Below, piece by piece: positions 1-8,244 of a stretch of DNA of 64,000 nt. Origin of the DNA: Prevotella sp. UBA4217 (lineage in GTDB: Bacteria > Bacteroidota > Bacteroidia > Bacteroidales > Bacteroidaceae); the NCBI GenBank assembly GCA_002379425.1, contig DFTH01000011.1, forward strand, positions 38,884-102,883, given 5' to 3'. A model generated the notes under the pieces. The model was not told where the DNA came from. It did no database searches and saw only the letters and a list, made by a program, of their open reading frames with translations. Each line of letters begins with the position of its first letter. Positions within the stretch are counted from its first letter, which is position 1. Made by a program: the position numbers and the translations under genes.

Positions 1-111
1 CAGCAGGGTATAGATCACAAAGTCGAGACCCGACGAGAAGGAGCCGATGATGCCATATAGGATCAGATGGTGAGACTTGTGATATAATATCTTAATAAGA
101 TCCTTCATCAT
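1..111 (-). CDS. GtrA-like membrane protein, 5' end only
   Basis: This is the N-terminal 37 codons of a minus-strand gene that runs off the left edge. It begins with tandem ATG codons (111 and 108). The peptide has a short basic start followed by a hydrophobic stretch containing the pattern YGIIGSFSSGLDFVIYTLL. This matches the first helix of GtrA-family proteins, small four-helix membrane proteins that help move lipid-linked sugars or sit beside glycosyltransferases in cell-envelope polysaccharide synthesis. A -7 box (TATCTTTG on the minus strand, 129-136) lies just upstream, so this is probably the first gene of its transcript. The family call rests on one helix only. Confidence 0.55.
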   Translation of the reverse strand, partial: MMKDLIKILYHKSHHLILYGIIGSFSSGLDFVIYTLL

Positions 112-128
112 TACAATGTTTCACGCTG

Positions 129-136
129 CAAAGATA
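129..136 (-). promoter_or_regulatory. Bacteroidota -7 box for the GtrA-like gene
   Basis: Reads TATCTTTG on the minus strand, matching TAnnTTTG, 18 nt before the first ATG. No clear TTTG -33 element is seen upstream of it. Confidence 0.4.
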
Positions 137-174
137 CGGCTTTTTTCTGAATTAACGTTAAAAAACATAAGAAA

Positions 175-208
175 TTTGTACTGAAGTGGGATTTTGTACA
201 TAACTTTG
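175..208 (+). promoter_or_regulatory. Promoter for the aldose-epimerase-like gene
   Basis: TTTG at 175-178 and TAACTTTG at 201-208, separated by 22 bp. This is slightly longer than the 19-20 bp seen at other promoters in the window. The predicted start of transcription is about 25 nt before the ATG at 237. Confidence 0.5.
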
Positions 209-236
209 CAACTTACCCCAGAAAACAAAACTTAAA

Positions 237-1112
237 ATGATGGTAGAACTACGAAACGACAAACTATCTATTACTGTATCTGAGAAAGGAGCAGAGTTGC
301 AGAGCATAAGAGACTCCCATGGCAAGGAATATCTTTGGCAGGCCGACCCGAGGTATTGGTCGCGCCATTCGCCGATCCTCTTTCCTATCGTGTGCAGCGT
401 GAACGACGAGACTTATCGTGTGGATGGCCAGGAGTACCACTTGCCGCGGCATGGCTTTGCCCGCGATGCCGAGTTCAGGCTCATCGCCCAGGGCGAGCGG
501 AAGGTTACCTTCGCCCTCGAATCCTCCGAGGCGACCAGGAAGGTGTATCCCTACGACTTCGCCCTGAGCATCAGTTACGTGCTCGACGACAACAAGATAG
601 GCGTGATATGGCATGTCCACAATACCGACACCCGCGAGATCCACTTCCAAATCGGCGGCCATCCGGCCTTCAACGTGCCGGGCATGGCGGCAGGCGACGC
701 GCAGCAGGGCCGCATCCGCCTCGACAATCAGGAGCCGATGGATGCCCTCCACAGTTATCCCGACAGTTCGCACTCTATGGACGAGGTGCCCTTCGTGGAG
801 GCGGAGAACGGCATCATCGAGTTCTCTAACAACACCTGGCGCAACGACTCCATCAAGGTGCACAAGAGCCAGTTGCATCGTGCCGAACTCTTAGGCAGTG
901 ACGGCGAGCCCGAGGTGACGGTGGAGTTCCGCACGCCTGTCGTGGCCTTTTGGAGCCCATACGGCAAGGAGGCTCCCTTTGTGTGCATCGAGCCCTGGTA
1001 CGGCATCGGCGACCCTCGCGGCTTCCAGGGAGAGTTCAAGGACAAACCACTGATGAACCATCTCCTGCCTGGTGCCTCCTTCATGTCGAAGTACGACATC
1101 AAGATCAAATAA
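237..1112 (+). CDS. aldose 1-epimerase family protein (LacX/YphB-like)
   Basis: A 291-residue cytoplasmic protein without a signal peptide, built like the galactose-mutarotase-fold proteins of the LacX subgroup. It has an N-terminal ELRN..LSI.V...GAEL strand pair, a PRHGFAR motif (His72) and a GGHPAFN motif (His142), the two histidines expected in the sugar-binding cleft, and an acidic C-terminal region around CIEPWYG. Family members interconvert alpha and beta anomers of hexoses or act on phosphorylated sugars; the substrate cannot be read from sequence. Tandem ATGs at 237 and 240 make the exact start uncertain by one codon. It is a single-gene transcript with its own promoter and shares a bidirectional terminator with the convergent S9 peptidase gene. 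Confidence 0.85.
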   Translation: MMVELRNDKLSITVSEKGAELQSIRDSHGKEYLWQADPRYWSRHSPILFPIVCSVNDETYRVDGQEYHLPRHGFARDAEFRLIAQGERKVTFALESSEATRKVYPYDFALSISYVLDDNKIGVIWHVHNTDTREIHFQIGGHPAFNVPGMAAGDAQQGRIRLDNQEPMDALHSYPDSSHSMDEVPFVEAENGIIEFSNNTWRNDSIKVHKSQLHRAELLGSDGEPEVTVEFRTPVVAFWSPYGKEAPFVCIEPWYGIGDPRGFQGEFKDKPLMNHLLPGASFMSKYDIKIK

Positions 1113-1146
1113 AGATATCCCGCCATTTGGCGGGATATCTTTATTT
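1107..1146. terminator. bidirectional terminator overlapping both stop codons
   Basis: A perfect 18-bp stem (1107-1124 with 1129-1146) and a 4-nt loop ATTT. The core arm is AAAGATATCCCGCC, and the A/T-rich flanks give a U-tract in either direction. The stop of the epimerase-like gene (1110-1112) lies in the left arm, and the stop of the convergent S9 peptidase gene (1145-1147) begins in the right arm. Confidence 0.85.
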
Positions 1147-3607
1147 ACAGGTGCTTCTTCGGATAGAGGGTGTCCCACCAGGTGGAGTCGCCCTTGAGCC
1201 ACTTGGCAAACCATGCCATCTGCGTGGCAAGCCATTTCTCGCGCTTGGCGTAGTCGAGGATATGGTGGTTCTCACCCTCCACTTCGACGAGGGCCACCTC
1301 GCGGCCGAGGAGTTTCAGGGCGGTGAACATCTGGAGGCTCTCGATGAGGGGCACGTTGGTGTCGGCATTGCCGTGGAGCAGCAGCAGGGGCGTGTGGATC
1401 TTGTCGGCATTGAAGAGCGGCGACTGATCAACGAAGAGTTGGCGGTGGCTCCAGGGATAACTGTTGGCCATCGACACCTCGCTGTAGTTATAGCCCCAGT
1501 AGCCTTCTCCCCAGTAACTGGTGTGGTTGGCGATGCCCGCATGACTGATGGCGGCAGCGAAGATGTCGGTCTGCGTCTGCAGGTACATCGTCATGAAACC
1601 GCCGTAGGAGGCTCCCATGCAGCCGATGTGGCTGGCATCGATGAAGGGGTGGGTCTCACAGATCTTCCTCGTGCCCTCGATGATGTCGTCGGCAGGGCCG
1701 CGGCCAGCCGTGTTCACGTGGCGCGAGGCCCACTCCTGGCCGAAGCCCGTGGCTCCACTGGGCTGGAGGATATAGGCCACGTAGCCCAGCGAGTTCCAGT
1801 ACTGCGGACAGTAGGGCGACTCGGGGTAGCGGCTGGTGGGCGAACAGCCTCCATAGTAATATACGAGCATGGGGTATTTCTTCGATGCGTCGAAGTCCTT
1901 GGGCAGATACAGACGGCCATAGACGGTGTCGCCACGGGAGTTCTGGAAGTTCCAGTCCTCACAGGTGCCTACCTCCGCGTCGCCCAGTGCCGTGCGCCCG
2001 TCGAACAGTGTCTGCGGCTTGGGGTTCTTCAGGTTGGTGAGGTATGCTGAGGCTGGCTCCAGGGTCTTATAGGAGAGATAGCCCATCACGGGTGCCTTGG
2101 CGGCGATGTCCCAGCGGTAGGCATTGTCGCCCTCCACAGGCAGTTTGGCAATCTTGCCCGTCTTGGGGTCAAGCACGAACATGTTGACGTAGTCGCGATC
2201 CTCTGCGGAGAAGTAGATGAGTCCGTCGCCCCTGGTCCAGTCAACACTCGAGATGGAAGGGTCGAAGTCCCTGGTGAGCGGACTGACCTTCTTCGTGGCG
2301 ATGTCGTAGAGGAAGAGTTCGTTCTCCGTCATGCTGGGCGTGACGCTGGCCGGCAGTTGACAGCCGATGCGGTCGAAGGCCTCTGGCGTGCCCATGAAGA
2401 GGATCTTCTTGCCGTCGGGCGAGAAGGAGCCTCCGCCGATGAAGCCCTTACAGGTAAAGAGCGTGTCGGCCTGGAGTGTCTGGGCATCCATGATGAAGCA
2501 GTCGCCCACCTCGGTAGGCCGCTGGCTCAGTCGGGTGTAGAATGTGCCGATGAGCAACTGCCGGCCGTCGGCAGAGATATCCTCCAGATAGGTGTTCCTG
2601 TGGCCGAAGGTGATGCGCTGGGTGATGCCCGTGGCGATATCGTACTTAGAGAGATAGGTGCGCGTGCGGAAGCCGGGCTGGCGATCGTCCATCTCCAGGA
2701 CCTCGAACACGCCTGGGTCTTCCTTCGGACCTTCTTCCTTCATGGTGATGATCAGGTAGTCTTCCGTGGGCGATACGGTATAGTCGCCCTCTGGGATGCT
2801 GGCAGCGAAGAGCGTGCGCTCACCAGAGCGTGGATTGACCTTGTAGAGCGTGCGCTTGCCATCGACCGTCTCTTCCTCGAGATAGGCACTGGTGGCAGGC
2901 AGCCATTTGGGGTTGTGCGAAGGACGGGAGAGGAGGCGCTGGGTCTTCGCCTCGCGCAACTCGTACTCCCAGCGGGCATTGCCGCCTCGCTCCGTCGTCT
3001 GGTACGACAGGCTCACGAACTGTCCGTCGGCAGAGAGGGCGATGCCCCTGACGCGCTTGCCGTCGAAGAGGTCGTGCGACATATAGGGATGATGCTTGTC
3101 GAGGGTGTAGGCTACGGCCTTGTTGGCATCGATGCGCACCTGGATGGAGTCCGTGTCCCTGGGCTCTGCCAGATAGGCGATGGCAAAGGTGTGGTGCTCG
3201 GGAGCGAGGCTGAGGTCAGTCGTGGCCTCCGTCCCGTCGATGAAGAGTTTGTAGTTCTTGGGACCCTTTACCTCGATCTTGCCCTTGAGGTAGTCGTTGT
3301 TGTTCACGTAGAACGTGAGCAGTCCCACGCTCCTGCTCTTGTCGAGTGAGGGGAGCACCTGGCCGGAGAACCTGCCCGTGGCGGGCAGGGAGAGGCTGAT
3401 GCCGTCGAGGATTGTCTTGGCCTCGAAGGGCTTGCCGTTGACATCGACGGTGTCGGATGCGAAGGGCTGGCTGACGGCAAACGGGCCTGCCTGGTTGAAC
3501 TCACGGATAACTGTCTCTTGTTGTGCGTGGAGCGGACTCTGCGCTGCCACTGCTACCAGCACGCCCAGCAGGGCGCGCCTCATCGGTTGTATAACTTGCT
3601 TTACCAT
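1145..3607 (-). CDS. S9 family (prolyl oligopeptidase/DPP-type) exported serine peptidase
   Basis: An 820-residue protein with a basic N-terminus and hydrophobic signal peptide ending near AQSPLHAQ, so it should act in the periplasm or at the surface. Residues about 180-540 form the degenerate WD-like blades typical of the S9 beta-propeller. The C-terminal alpha/beta-hydrolase domain carries the nucleophile motif GASYGG (Ser667), the acid in HGNADTNVP (Asp749) and the base in ENHHI (His781). Such enzymes remove short peptides, often after proline, from substrates admitted by the propeller. Its ATG overlaps the stop of the upstream M13 peptidase gene by 7 nt (ATGGTAA), which suggests translational coupling. 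The pair probably processes imported or envelope peptides together. Confidence 0.9.
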   Translation of the reverse strand: MVKQVIQPMRRALLGVLVAVAAQSPLHAQQETVIREFNQAGPFAVSQPFASDTVDVNGKPFEAKTILDGISLSLPATGRFSGQVLPSLDKSRSVGLLTFYVNNNDYLKGKIEVKGPKNYKLFIDGTEATTDLSLAPEHHTFAIAYLAEPRDTDSIQVRIDANKAVAYTLDKHHPYMSHDLFDGKRVRGIALSADGQFVSLSYQTTERGGNARWEYELREAKTQRLLSRPSHNPKWLPATSAYLEEETVDGKRTLYKVNPRSGERTLFAASIPEGDYTVSPTEDYLIITMKEEGPKEDPGVFEVLEMDDRQPGFRTRTYLSKYDIATGITQRITFGHRNTYLEDISADGRQLLIGTFYTRLSQRPTEVGDCFIMDAQTLQADTLFTCKGFIGGGSFSPDGKKILFMGTPEAFDRIGCQLPASVTPSMTENELFLYDIATKKVSPLTRDFDPSISSVDWTRGDGLIYFSAEDRDYVNMFVLDPKTGKIAKLPVEGDNAYRWDIAAKAPVMGYLSYKTLEPASAYLTNLKNPKPQTLFDGRTALGDAEVGTCEDWNFQNSRGDTVYGRLYLPKDFDASKKYPMLVYYYGGCSPTSRYPESPYCPQYWNSLGYVAYILQPSGATGFGQEWASRHVNTAGRGPADDIIEGTRKICETHPFIDASHIGCMGASYGGFMTMYLQTQTDIFAAAISHAGIANHTSYWGEGYWGYNYSEVSMANSYPWSHRQLFVDQSPLFNADKIHTPLLLLHGNADTNVPLIESLQMFTALKLLGREVALVEVEGENHHILDYAKREKWLATQMAWFAKWLKGDSTWWDTLYPKKHL

Positions 3608-5616
3608 ATCAGTGCTCTTTTTTCTTTGGGGATAAACATTTTGTCAGTAGGCTGGATGCCGAAGGCGTCGTACCAGGCGTCGATCATCGACAGGGCGGCA
3701 TTCACACGGAAGATGCGGGGTGAGTGGACGTCGCTGTTGACTCTGTAGGCTGTCCTTTCAGGTGTTTCATTGCCAGCCCAGATGCGGGCGTAGGCCAGGT
3801 AGAAGCGCTGGGCGGGGGTGAAGCCTTCTTTGGATTCCAGAGGCTCCTGCTTCGCACGGTTCTCGAAGGCACGGTAGGCTATCTGTATTCCGCCGTTGTC
3901 GCCGATATTCTCGCCAAGGGTCTTCTCACCGTTCACCATCAGGCCTGGCAGTGCCTCCTGCTTGGAGAACCAGTCGGCCAGCACCTTGGCACGCTCGTCA
4001 AACTTAGCCTTATCCTCGGCCGTCCACCAGTTCACCAGGTTGCCATCCTTGTCGAACTGGCAGCCCTCATCGTCGAAGCCGTGACTCATCTCGTGGCCGA
4101 TGACAGTGCCTACGGCACCGTAGTTGCAGGCATAGTCGGCCTCTGGGTCGAAGAACGGCGGCTGCAGGATGGCAGCGGGGAAGTTGATGCTGTTGAATGG
4201 TGGGATGTAACCAGCGTTTACCGTCTGTGGGGAAACAGGCATCTGGGTCTTATCGACTGGTTTACGCCAATATTTACGGAACTCGGCAGCGCGCCTCTCC
4301 TGGTTGATACGGATGAAGTTCTCTACGAGGTTCTCGTCCTCGCGGATGTCGATGAACTTCTCCAGGTCCTCCCACTTGTCGGGGTAGCCAATGTTGATAT
4401 ACATGGCGTGCAGTTTCTCCAGTGCCTTGGCCTTGGTGGAGTCGCTCATCCAGGTGTTCTCTTTCAGTCGGTCCTCGAAGGCTTGCTGCAGGTCTTTCAC
4501 CAGGCGATAGACGCGCTGCTTGCTGTCCTCGGGGAAATACTCGGCCACATACAGTTTGCCGATGGTCTCTTCCAGATTACCGCTGAGGACGCTGACAGCG
4601 CGCTTCCAGCGGGGCTGCTGCTCCTTCACGCCAGAGATGGCCTTGCTGGCTTCAAAAGAACGGTCTGAGAAGGCATCGCTGAGGAAAGATCGGTAAGCCC
4701 TGACGACCTTGAGTTCCATATAGGCCTTCAGGTCCTCGACGCTCGTCTCGGCCAGCACCTTTTCCACTTCGTGCAGGGCGTCGAGATGTCCGACGTTCAC
4801 CTTGTCGATGTCCTTCGGCATATTCCTCGCATCGCGATAAGCCACCCAGTCGATGCCCTTGAAGTCGGTGAGCAGTTGTTCCCACGTCATCAGGTGGTTG
4901 ACGGCACTCGGGTCGCGTTGTGCCACCTGGTCGAGTTCCTTCATGCCTATCCGATATTCTATGGCCCATGCTGCCTGCATCATGCGCTCGGCATCGGCAT
5001 CGCTGTTACCGATCATCTTCAGCAAGTCTTTGTTCAGGCTTTTCGTAGCGGTAACGACAGCCTGCTGCTGTTCGTTGGGCTGGTCGTAGTACTCGTGGTC
5101 CAGCGTCGTACCTCCGTGTTCGGCATCTATGATATACTCCGACGAGTTGTAGGGGTTCAGGCCCAGGCTGAGGCTGAAGGGTGCAGTGCCAAAGCCTTTG
5201 CTGCTTAGTTCAAACATCAGTCTTAGCAGTTCCTCACGAGTCTTCAGGGCGCGCACCTGCTTCAGATAGGGTAGGATAGGCTCGTAGCCCATCTTGTTGC
5301 GGCCCACGCTGTCCATGTAGAGGCGGTAGAGGGCGCCGATCTTCTGTCCGTCGCTGCCTTGTGGCAGGTCCTTCCGCTCTGCATATTTCATGATCAGCGC
5401 ATTGATACGCTTCTTGTTCTGTTCCTCCAGGTCGGTGAACGCACCGTTCATGGAATGCTCATCGTCCAGCGGGTTGTTCTTCAGCCAGGTGCCGACGGCA
5501 TACTGCCAGAAGTTGTCACCAGGTCTCACGCTCTCATCAAGGTTCGCCCTCAGGTTCTGTGCAGTGCCCACTATACTTACCAGTGCCAGCACTGCGGTAA
5601 TCATCCATTTCCTCAT
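3601..5616 (-). CDS. M13 family zinc metallopeptidase (PepO/neprilysin-like)
   Basis: A 671-residue exported peptidase with an N-terminal signal peptide ending near SIVGTAQ. The first two thirds are the helical M13 N-terminal domain, starting with the family-typical PGDNFWQYAVGTWL. The catalytic domain has HEMSH (His508, Glu509, His512) and the third zinc ligand in ENIGDNGG (Glu569, with Asp573). The C-terminal NSDVHSPRIFRVN and the near-terminal aromatic residue are also family hallmarks. M13 enzymes cut short oligopeptides. It is the first gene of a two-gene operon with the S9 peptidase and has a well-formed promoter at 5652-5683. The length is normal for the family. Confidence 0.92.
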   Translation of the reverse strand: MRKWMITAVLALVSIVGTAQNLRANLDESVRPGDNFWQYAVGTWLKNNPLDDEHSMNGAFTDLEEQNKKRINALIMKYAERKDLPQGSDGQKIGALYRLYMDSVGRNKMGYEPILPYLKQVRALKTREELLRLMFELSSKGFGTAPFSLSLGLNPYNSSEYIIDAEHGGTTLDHEYYDQPNEQQQAVVTATKSLNKDLLKMIGNSDADAERMMQAAWAIEYRIGMKELDQVAQRDPSAVNHLMTWEQLLTDFKGIDWVAYRDARNMPKDIDKVNVGHLDALHEVEKVLAETSVEDLKAYMELKVVRAYRSFLSDAFSDRSFEASKAISGVKEQQPRWKRAVSVLSGNLEETIGKLYVAEYFPEDSKQRVYRLVKDLQQAFEDRLKENTWMSDSTKAKALEKLHAMYINIGYPDKWEDLEKFIDIREDENLVENFIRINQERRAAEFRKYWRKPVDKTQMPVSPQTVNAGYIPPFNSINFPAAILQPPFFDPEADYACNYGAVGTVIGHEMSHGFDDEGCQFDKDGNLVNWWTAEDKAKFDERAKVLADWFSKQEALPGLMVNGEKTLGENIGDNGGIQIAYRAFENRAKQEPLESKEGFTPAQRFYLAYARIWAGNETPERTAYRVNSDVHSPRIFRVNAALSMIDAWYDAFGIQPTDKMFIPKEKRALIW

Positions 5617-5651
5617 GATTCTTAGTTATTGTCCCTTTTGTTTTTTGCTTG

Positions 5652-5683
5652 CAAAGGTAACAAAAATAAAGTTATCGCACAAA
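5652..5683 (-). promoter_or_regulatory. Promoter for the M13-S9 peptidase operon
   Basis: On the minus strand TTTG (5680-5683), a 20-bp spacer, then TACCTTTG (5652-5659), 36 nt before the ATG at 5616. Confidence 0.65.
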
Positions 5684-5897
5684 TAATAATCTGAAAATAA
5701 TCCGAGCCAGCCTTGTTTTCTGACGATTTCTCGTTGAGATTTCCTTTCAGCCAGCAACTAACCTCCTGATTTCCAGCCCTTCCGGCTGAAGGGACACTTT
5801 AGGATGAGGAAACCAGGCCGCCAGTCGTCATTCACGCGTATCTATGAATTTGTTCCGAGGTGTTTTTTGGCGATTATCCCAAGGCCTGGGACCAGAA

Positions 5898-6023
5898 TGA
5901 GGAGCCTCTTTAGCCACGTGAGGAGCCTCTTTAGCCATGTGAGGAGGCACTTTAGCAGTGTGAGGAGGCACTTTTCATTCGTAGGGAGCCGCTTTTTCGG
6001 CAATAGATGGCCTCCTTTTCAGT
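5898..6023. repeat. 21-bp degenerate tandem repeat, about six units
   Basis: Units start at 5898, 5919, 5940, 5961, 5982 and 6003. The first two read TGAGGAGCCTCTTTAGCCA then CG or TG; later units drift (GGCACTTT, GGGAGCCGCTTT), so the array is old rather than freshly expanded. It lies between the peptidase promoter and the rhuM-like gene. Confidence 0.8.
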
Positions 6024-6042
6024 ATGCAACATGGGCAAAAAC

Positions 6043-6095
6043 ACCTTTCAGCCGAAATGATTGATAATCAAATAGTTATCTATTGGCTGAAAGGT
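6043..6095. repeat. 11-bp inverted repeat with a 31-bp A/T-rich loop
   Basis: ACCTTTCAGCC (6043-6053) is perfectly matched by GGCTGAAAGGT (6085-6095). The left arm motif occurs again at 5743-5752. It could be a weak terminator, a protein-binding site or a remnant of a mobile repeat; nothing in the sequence decides. Confidence 0.6.
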
Positions 6096-6153
6096 AAAAT
6101 GAATGACAGAAAAATCTGGAAAAGTGTGTAAAACAGAAAAATCCGCATTTCTT

Positions 6154-6185
6154 TTTGCATTTCTCTCACTTATTTCGTACCTTTG
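6154..6185 (+). promoter_or_regulatory. Promoter for the rhuM-like gene
   Basis: TTTG (6154-6157), a 20-bp spacer and TACCTTTG (6178-6185): a consensus-quality Bacteroidota promoter. Transcription should start only a few nt before the mini-frame at 6190. Confidence 0.7.
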
Positions 6186-6189
6186 CCAC

Positions 6190-6213
6190 ATGAACTATAA
6201 AGGATTGATGTGA
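6190..6213 (+). CDS. possible 7-codon leader peptide upstream of rhuM-like gene
   Basis: ATG-AAC-TAT-AAA-GGA-TTG-ATG-TGA (peptide MNYKGLM) begins only 5 nt after the -7 box and ends 6 nt before the rhuM-like ATG at 6220. It could be a translated leader that tunes re-initiation, or chance. An AAAGGA run inside it (6199-6204) could also act as ribosome-binding sequence for the main gene. Confidence 0.25.
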   Translation: MNYKGLM

Positions 6214-6219
6214 CCGTCT

Positions 6220-7260
6220 ATGGCAAAGAAGCGCGAGATAAGAAACAGTACGGCAGAGTTCCTGATTTTCCAAGCGGAGAATAAGGAACAAGGTATTGAG
6301 GTGATGTATGCTGATGAAACGATTTGGTGTACACAGAAAGCAATGGCGGCACTCTTCGATGTGGGAGTGCCTGCCATCAGCAAACACCTTGCCAATGTCT
6401 TTGAGACGGGAGAACTGAACGAAGAAGCAACTATTTCCAAAATGGAAACAGTTCAGCAAGAAGGCAGCAGAACTGTAAAACGCTCTGTTGTGATGTATAA
6501 ACTCGACGCCATCATCGCCGTGGGCTACCGTGTGAACAGCATCCGTGCCACACAGTTCCGGCAGTGGGCTACGAGTGTGCTACGACAATACGCTATACGT
6601 GGCTATGTGCTCGACAGGAAGCGCATGGAGAATGGCACGTTCTTGGGAGAAGACTACTTCGAGCATCTGCTGGCTGAGATACGTGAAATCCGACTTAGCG
6701 AGAGACGTTTCTATCAGAAACTGACAGACATCTATGCCACCAGCATGGACTATAATAAGGATGCACCCACCACAAGGCTTTTCTTTAAAATGATTCAGAA
6801 TAAAATGCACTATGCCGTTCATGGTCGCACAGCCGCAGAACTGATTATGGAACGGGCTGATGCCGACAAGGAGCACATGGGGCTGACCACCTGGGAGAAT
6901 GCGCCCGACGGAAAGATTGTCAAGACGGATGTGGCGATTGCCAAAAACTATCTGAAGGAGATGGAACTGGAGGATATGGGGCGCATCGTGACGGCTGTGC
7001 TGGAGTTTGCAGAGAGTCGTGCCAAGCGGCATATTCCGATGACGATGGAAGACTGGGCAAAACGCATCGACGCCTATCTTTCGAGTGACGAGCGACCCAT
7101 TCTCGACAATGCAGGGAGCGTGAGCCACGAAGAGGCCGTGCTGCATGCGGAGACGGAGTTTGAGAAGTATCGCATCGTGCAAGACCGTCTGTTCCAGAGC
7201 GACTTTGACCGTTTTCTTGGTACGTTGCCATTAGAGGAAGACAATACTAATGATAATTAG
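6220..7260 (+). CDS. RhuM family protein (virulence RhuM-like)
   Basis: A 346-residue soluble protein recognised as RhuM-like. It has an N-terminal helix-turn-helix-like region (ADETIWCTQKAMAALFDV followed by VPAISKHLANVFETGEL), the family's ATQFRQWAT and LRQYAIRGYVLD motifs, and a C-terminal half with MHYAVHGRTAAELI.ERAD, TTWENAPDG and a long helical tail. RhuM was first named from a Salmonella pathogenicity island. The family is common on genomic islands and near restriction, toxin-antitoxin or phage genes, and its biochemical role is not established. Here it stands alone with its own promoter beside a repeat-rich gap, between housekeeping genes, so acquisition by transfer is plausible but no integrase or flanking repeat supports it. 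Confidence 0.85.
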   Translation: MAKKREIRNSTAEFLIFQAENKEQGIEVMYADETIWCTQKAMAALFDVGVPAISKHLANVFETGELNEEATISKMETVQQEGSRTVKRSVVMYKLDAIIAVGYRVNSIRATQFRQWATSVLRQYAIRGYVLDRKRMENGTFLGEDYFEHLLAEIREIRLSERRFYQKLTDIYATSMDYNKDAPTTRLFFKMIQNKMHYAVHGRTAAELIMERADADKEHMGLTTWENAPDGKIVKTDVAIAKNYLKEMELEDMGRIVTAVLEFAESRAKRHIPMTMEDWAKRIDAYLSSDERPILDNAGSVSHEEAVLHAETEFEKYRIVQDRLFQSDFDRFLGTLPLEEDNTNDN

Positions 7261-7290
7261 GATACAGATGAAATCGTGGATTCATATATT

Positions 7291-7335
7291 GAGCAAATAC
7301 CGCGAGGTCTTCAGTAGGCCTCGCGGTATTTGCTC
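7291..7335. terminator. hairpin between rhuM-like gene and rsgA, sharing rsgA coding sequence
   Basis: A perfect 17-bp inverted repeat (7291-7307 with 7319-7335) with an 11-nt loop. The right arm is coding sequence for the last residues of RsgA and the rsgA stop lies in the loop. The left arm is a mirror copy of those codons. It has no strong U-tract on either side, so it may stall rather than fully terminate. Confidence 0.55.
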
Positions 7336-8243
7336 TCATCCTTGTCGTTGAGCATACTCAGGTAACTCTGATATCGGCTCTGGGCTATATAGTGGCCGTC
7401 CAGGGCCTTCAGGACGGCACACCCTGGCTCATGGGTATGCGTGCAGTTGGAGAAACGGCAGTCCTTGGAGAAATGGAATATCTCTCGGAAGTAACTGGTC
7501 AGTTCCTCTGGCTCCATGTCGAAGGTGCCAAAGCCCTTGATGCCTGGCGTGTCGATGAGATAGCCCTCGCCAGGCAGCCTGATCATCTCACTGAAGGTAG
7601 TCGTGTGCTGGCCTGTGTTGTGGGCATCGGAGACTTCCGCCGTACGGAGGCTTACACCAGGGACGAGCCTGTTGATGAGTGTCGATTTCCCCACACCGCT
7701 ATTGCCACTGAGCAGGGTTATCCTCCCGTCGAGCAGGGGGCGCAGGTCGATAATGCCTTCGCCCGTCTCTGCAGAGATGGCACGGCATTCGTAGCCCACC
7801 GTCTCGTAGAGTCGGATCATCATCTGCTGGTAGCGGCGCGTCTCTTCGTCGAGCAGGTCTGTCTTGTTGAATATCAGCACGACAGGCACGCGATAGGCCT
7901 CTGCCGATGCCAGGAAACGGTCGATGAAGGTGGTGGAGGTCTGCGGACGGGTCACCGTGACGACCAGGAATGCCTGATCGACATTGGCGGCAATGATATG
8001 GCTCTGCTTGGAGAGGTTCTGTGACTTCCGTATGATATAGTTGCGGCGATCCTCAATGTCCGTGATGAATGCCGTGCCCTCCAGGTTCGTGACAATTTCC
8101 ACCCTGTCGCCCACGGCCACGGGATTGGTATTACGGATTCCCTTCAGACGGAAGTTCCCCTTGATTTTAGACTCAATCAGTTGGCCATCGTCCGTACGGA
8201 CGGTGTACCAACTGCCTGTATTCTTGACGACGAGGCCTTTCAT
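7311..8243 (-). CDS. rsgA: small ribosomal subunit biogenesis GTPase RsgA
   Basis: A 310-residue circularly permuted GTPase that checks late maturation of the 30S subunit. Domain order is an N-terminal OB-fold (about 1-70), then the permuted GTPase with NKTDLL (G4) ahead of GNSGVGKST (G1, P-loop) and DTPGIKGFG (G3). A C-terminal zinc-binding region follows, with Cys and His residues in [16 protein letters not shown]. The length is normal. It lies 1 nt downstream of frr and is very likely co-transcribed with it, so two ribosome-maintenance factors share one promoter. The 3' end doubles as one arm of a 17-bp inverted repeat. Confidence 0.95.
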   Translation of the reverse strand: MKGLVVKNTGSWYTVRTDDGQLIESKIKGNFRLKGIRNTNPVAVGDRVEIVTNLEGTAFITDIEDRRNYIIRKSQNLSKQSHIIAANVDQAFLVVTVTRPQTSTTFIDRFLASAEAYRVPVVLIFNKTDLLDEETRRYQQMMIRLYETVGYECRAISAETGEGIIDLRPLLDGRITLLSGNSGVGKSTLINRLVPGVSLRTAEVSDAHNTGQHTTTFSEMIRLPGEGYLIDTPGIKGFGTFDMEPEELTSYFREIFHFSKDCRFSNCTHTHEPGCAVLKALDGHYIAQSRYQSYLSMLNDKDESKYREAY

Positions 8244-8244
8244 C

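Larger units (their letters stand above)
5684..6153. other. non-coding stretch with tandem and inverted repeats
   Basis: No convincing gene. It holds a hairpin CCCTTC-cggct-GAAGGG (5777-5793), a 21-bp tandem repeat block (5898-6023), and CCTTTCAGCC motifs at 5743-5752 and 6044-6053. The second motif is matched by an inverted copy GGCTGAAAGG at 6085-6094. An open frame across 5804-6064 is a by-product of the repeats and is low-complexity, Arg/Phe/Ser-rich, so it is not called. Confidence 0.6.

Noticed and set aside
5898..6023. CRISPR array
   Set aside because: Units are contiguous and degenerate with no unique spacers, and no cas gene is present.
5804..6064. 86-residue open frame with HVRSLFS-like repeats on the plus strand
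   Set aside because: It is created by the 21-bp tandem repeat (a multiple of 3), is low-complexity and Arg/Phe/Ser-rich, has no promoter or ribosome-binding signal of its own, and no recognisable family.
6220..7260. Toxin-antitoxin or phage-defence module around the rhuM-like gene
   Set aside because: No partner gene, restriction subunit, integrase or phage gene is adjacent; the gene stands alone.
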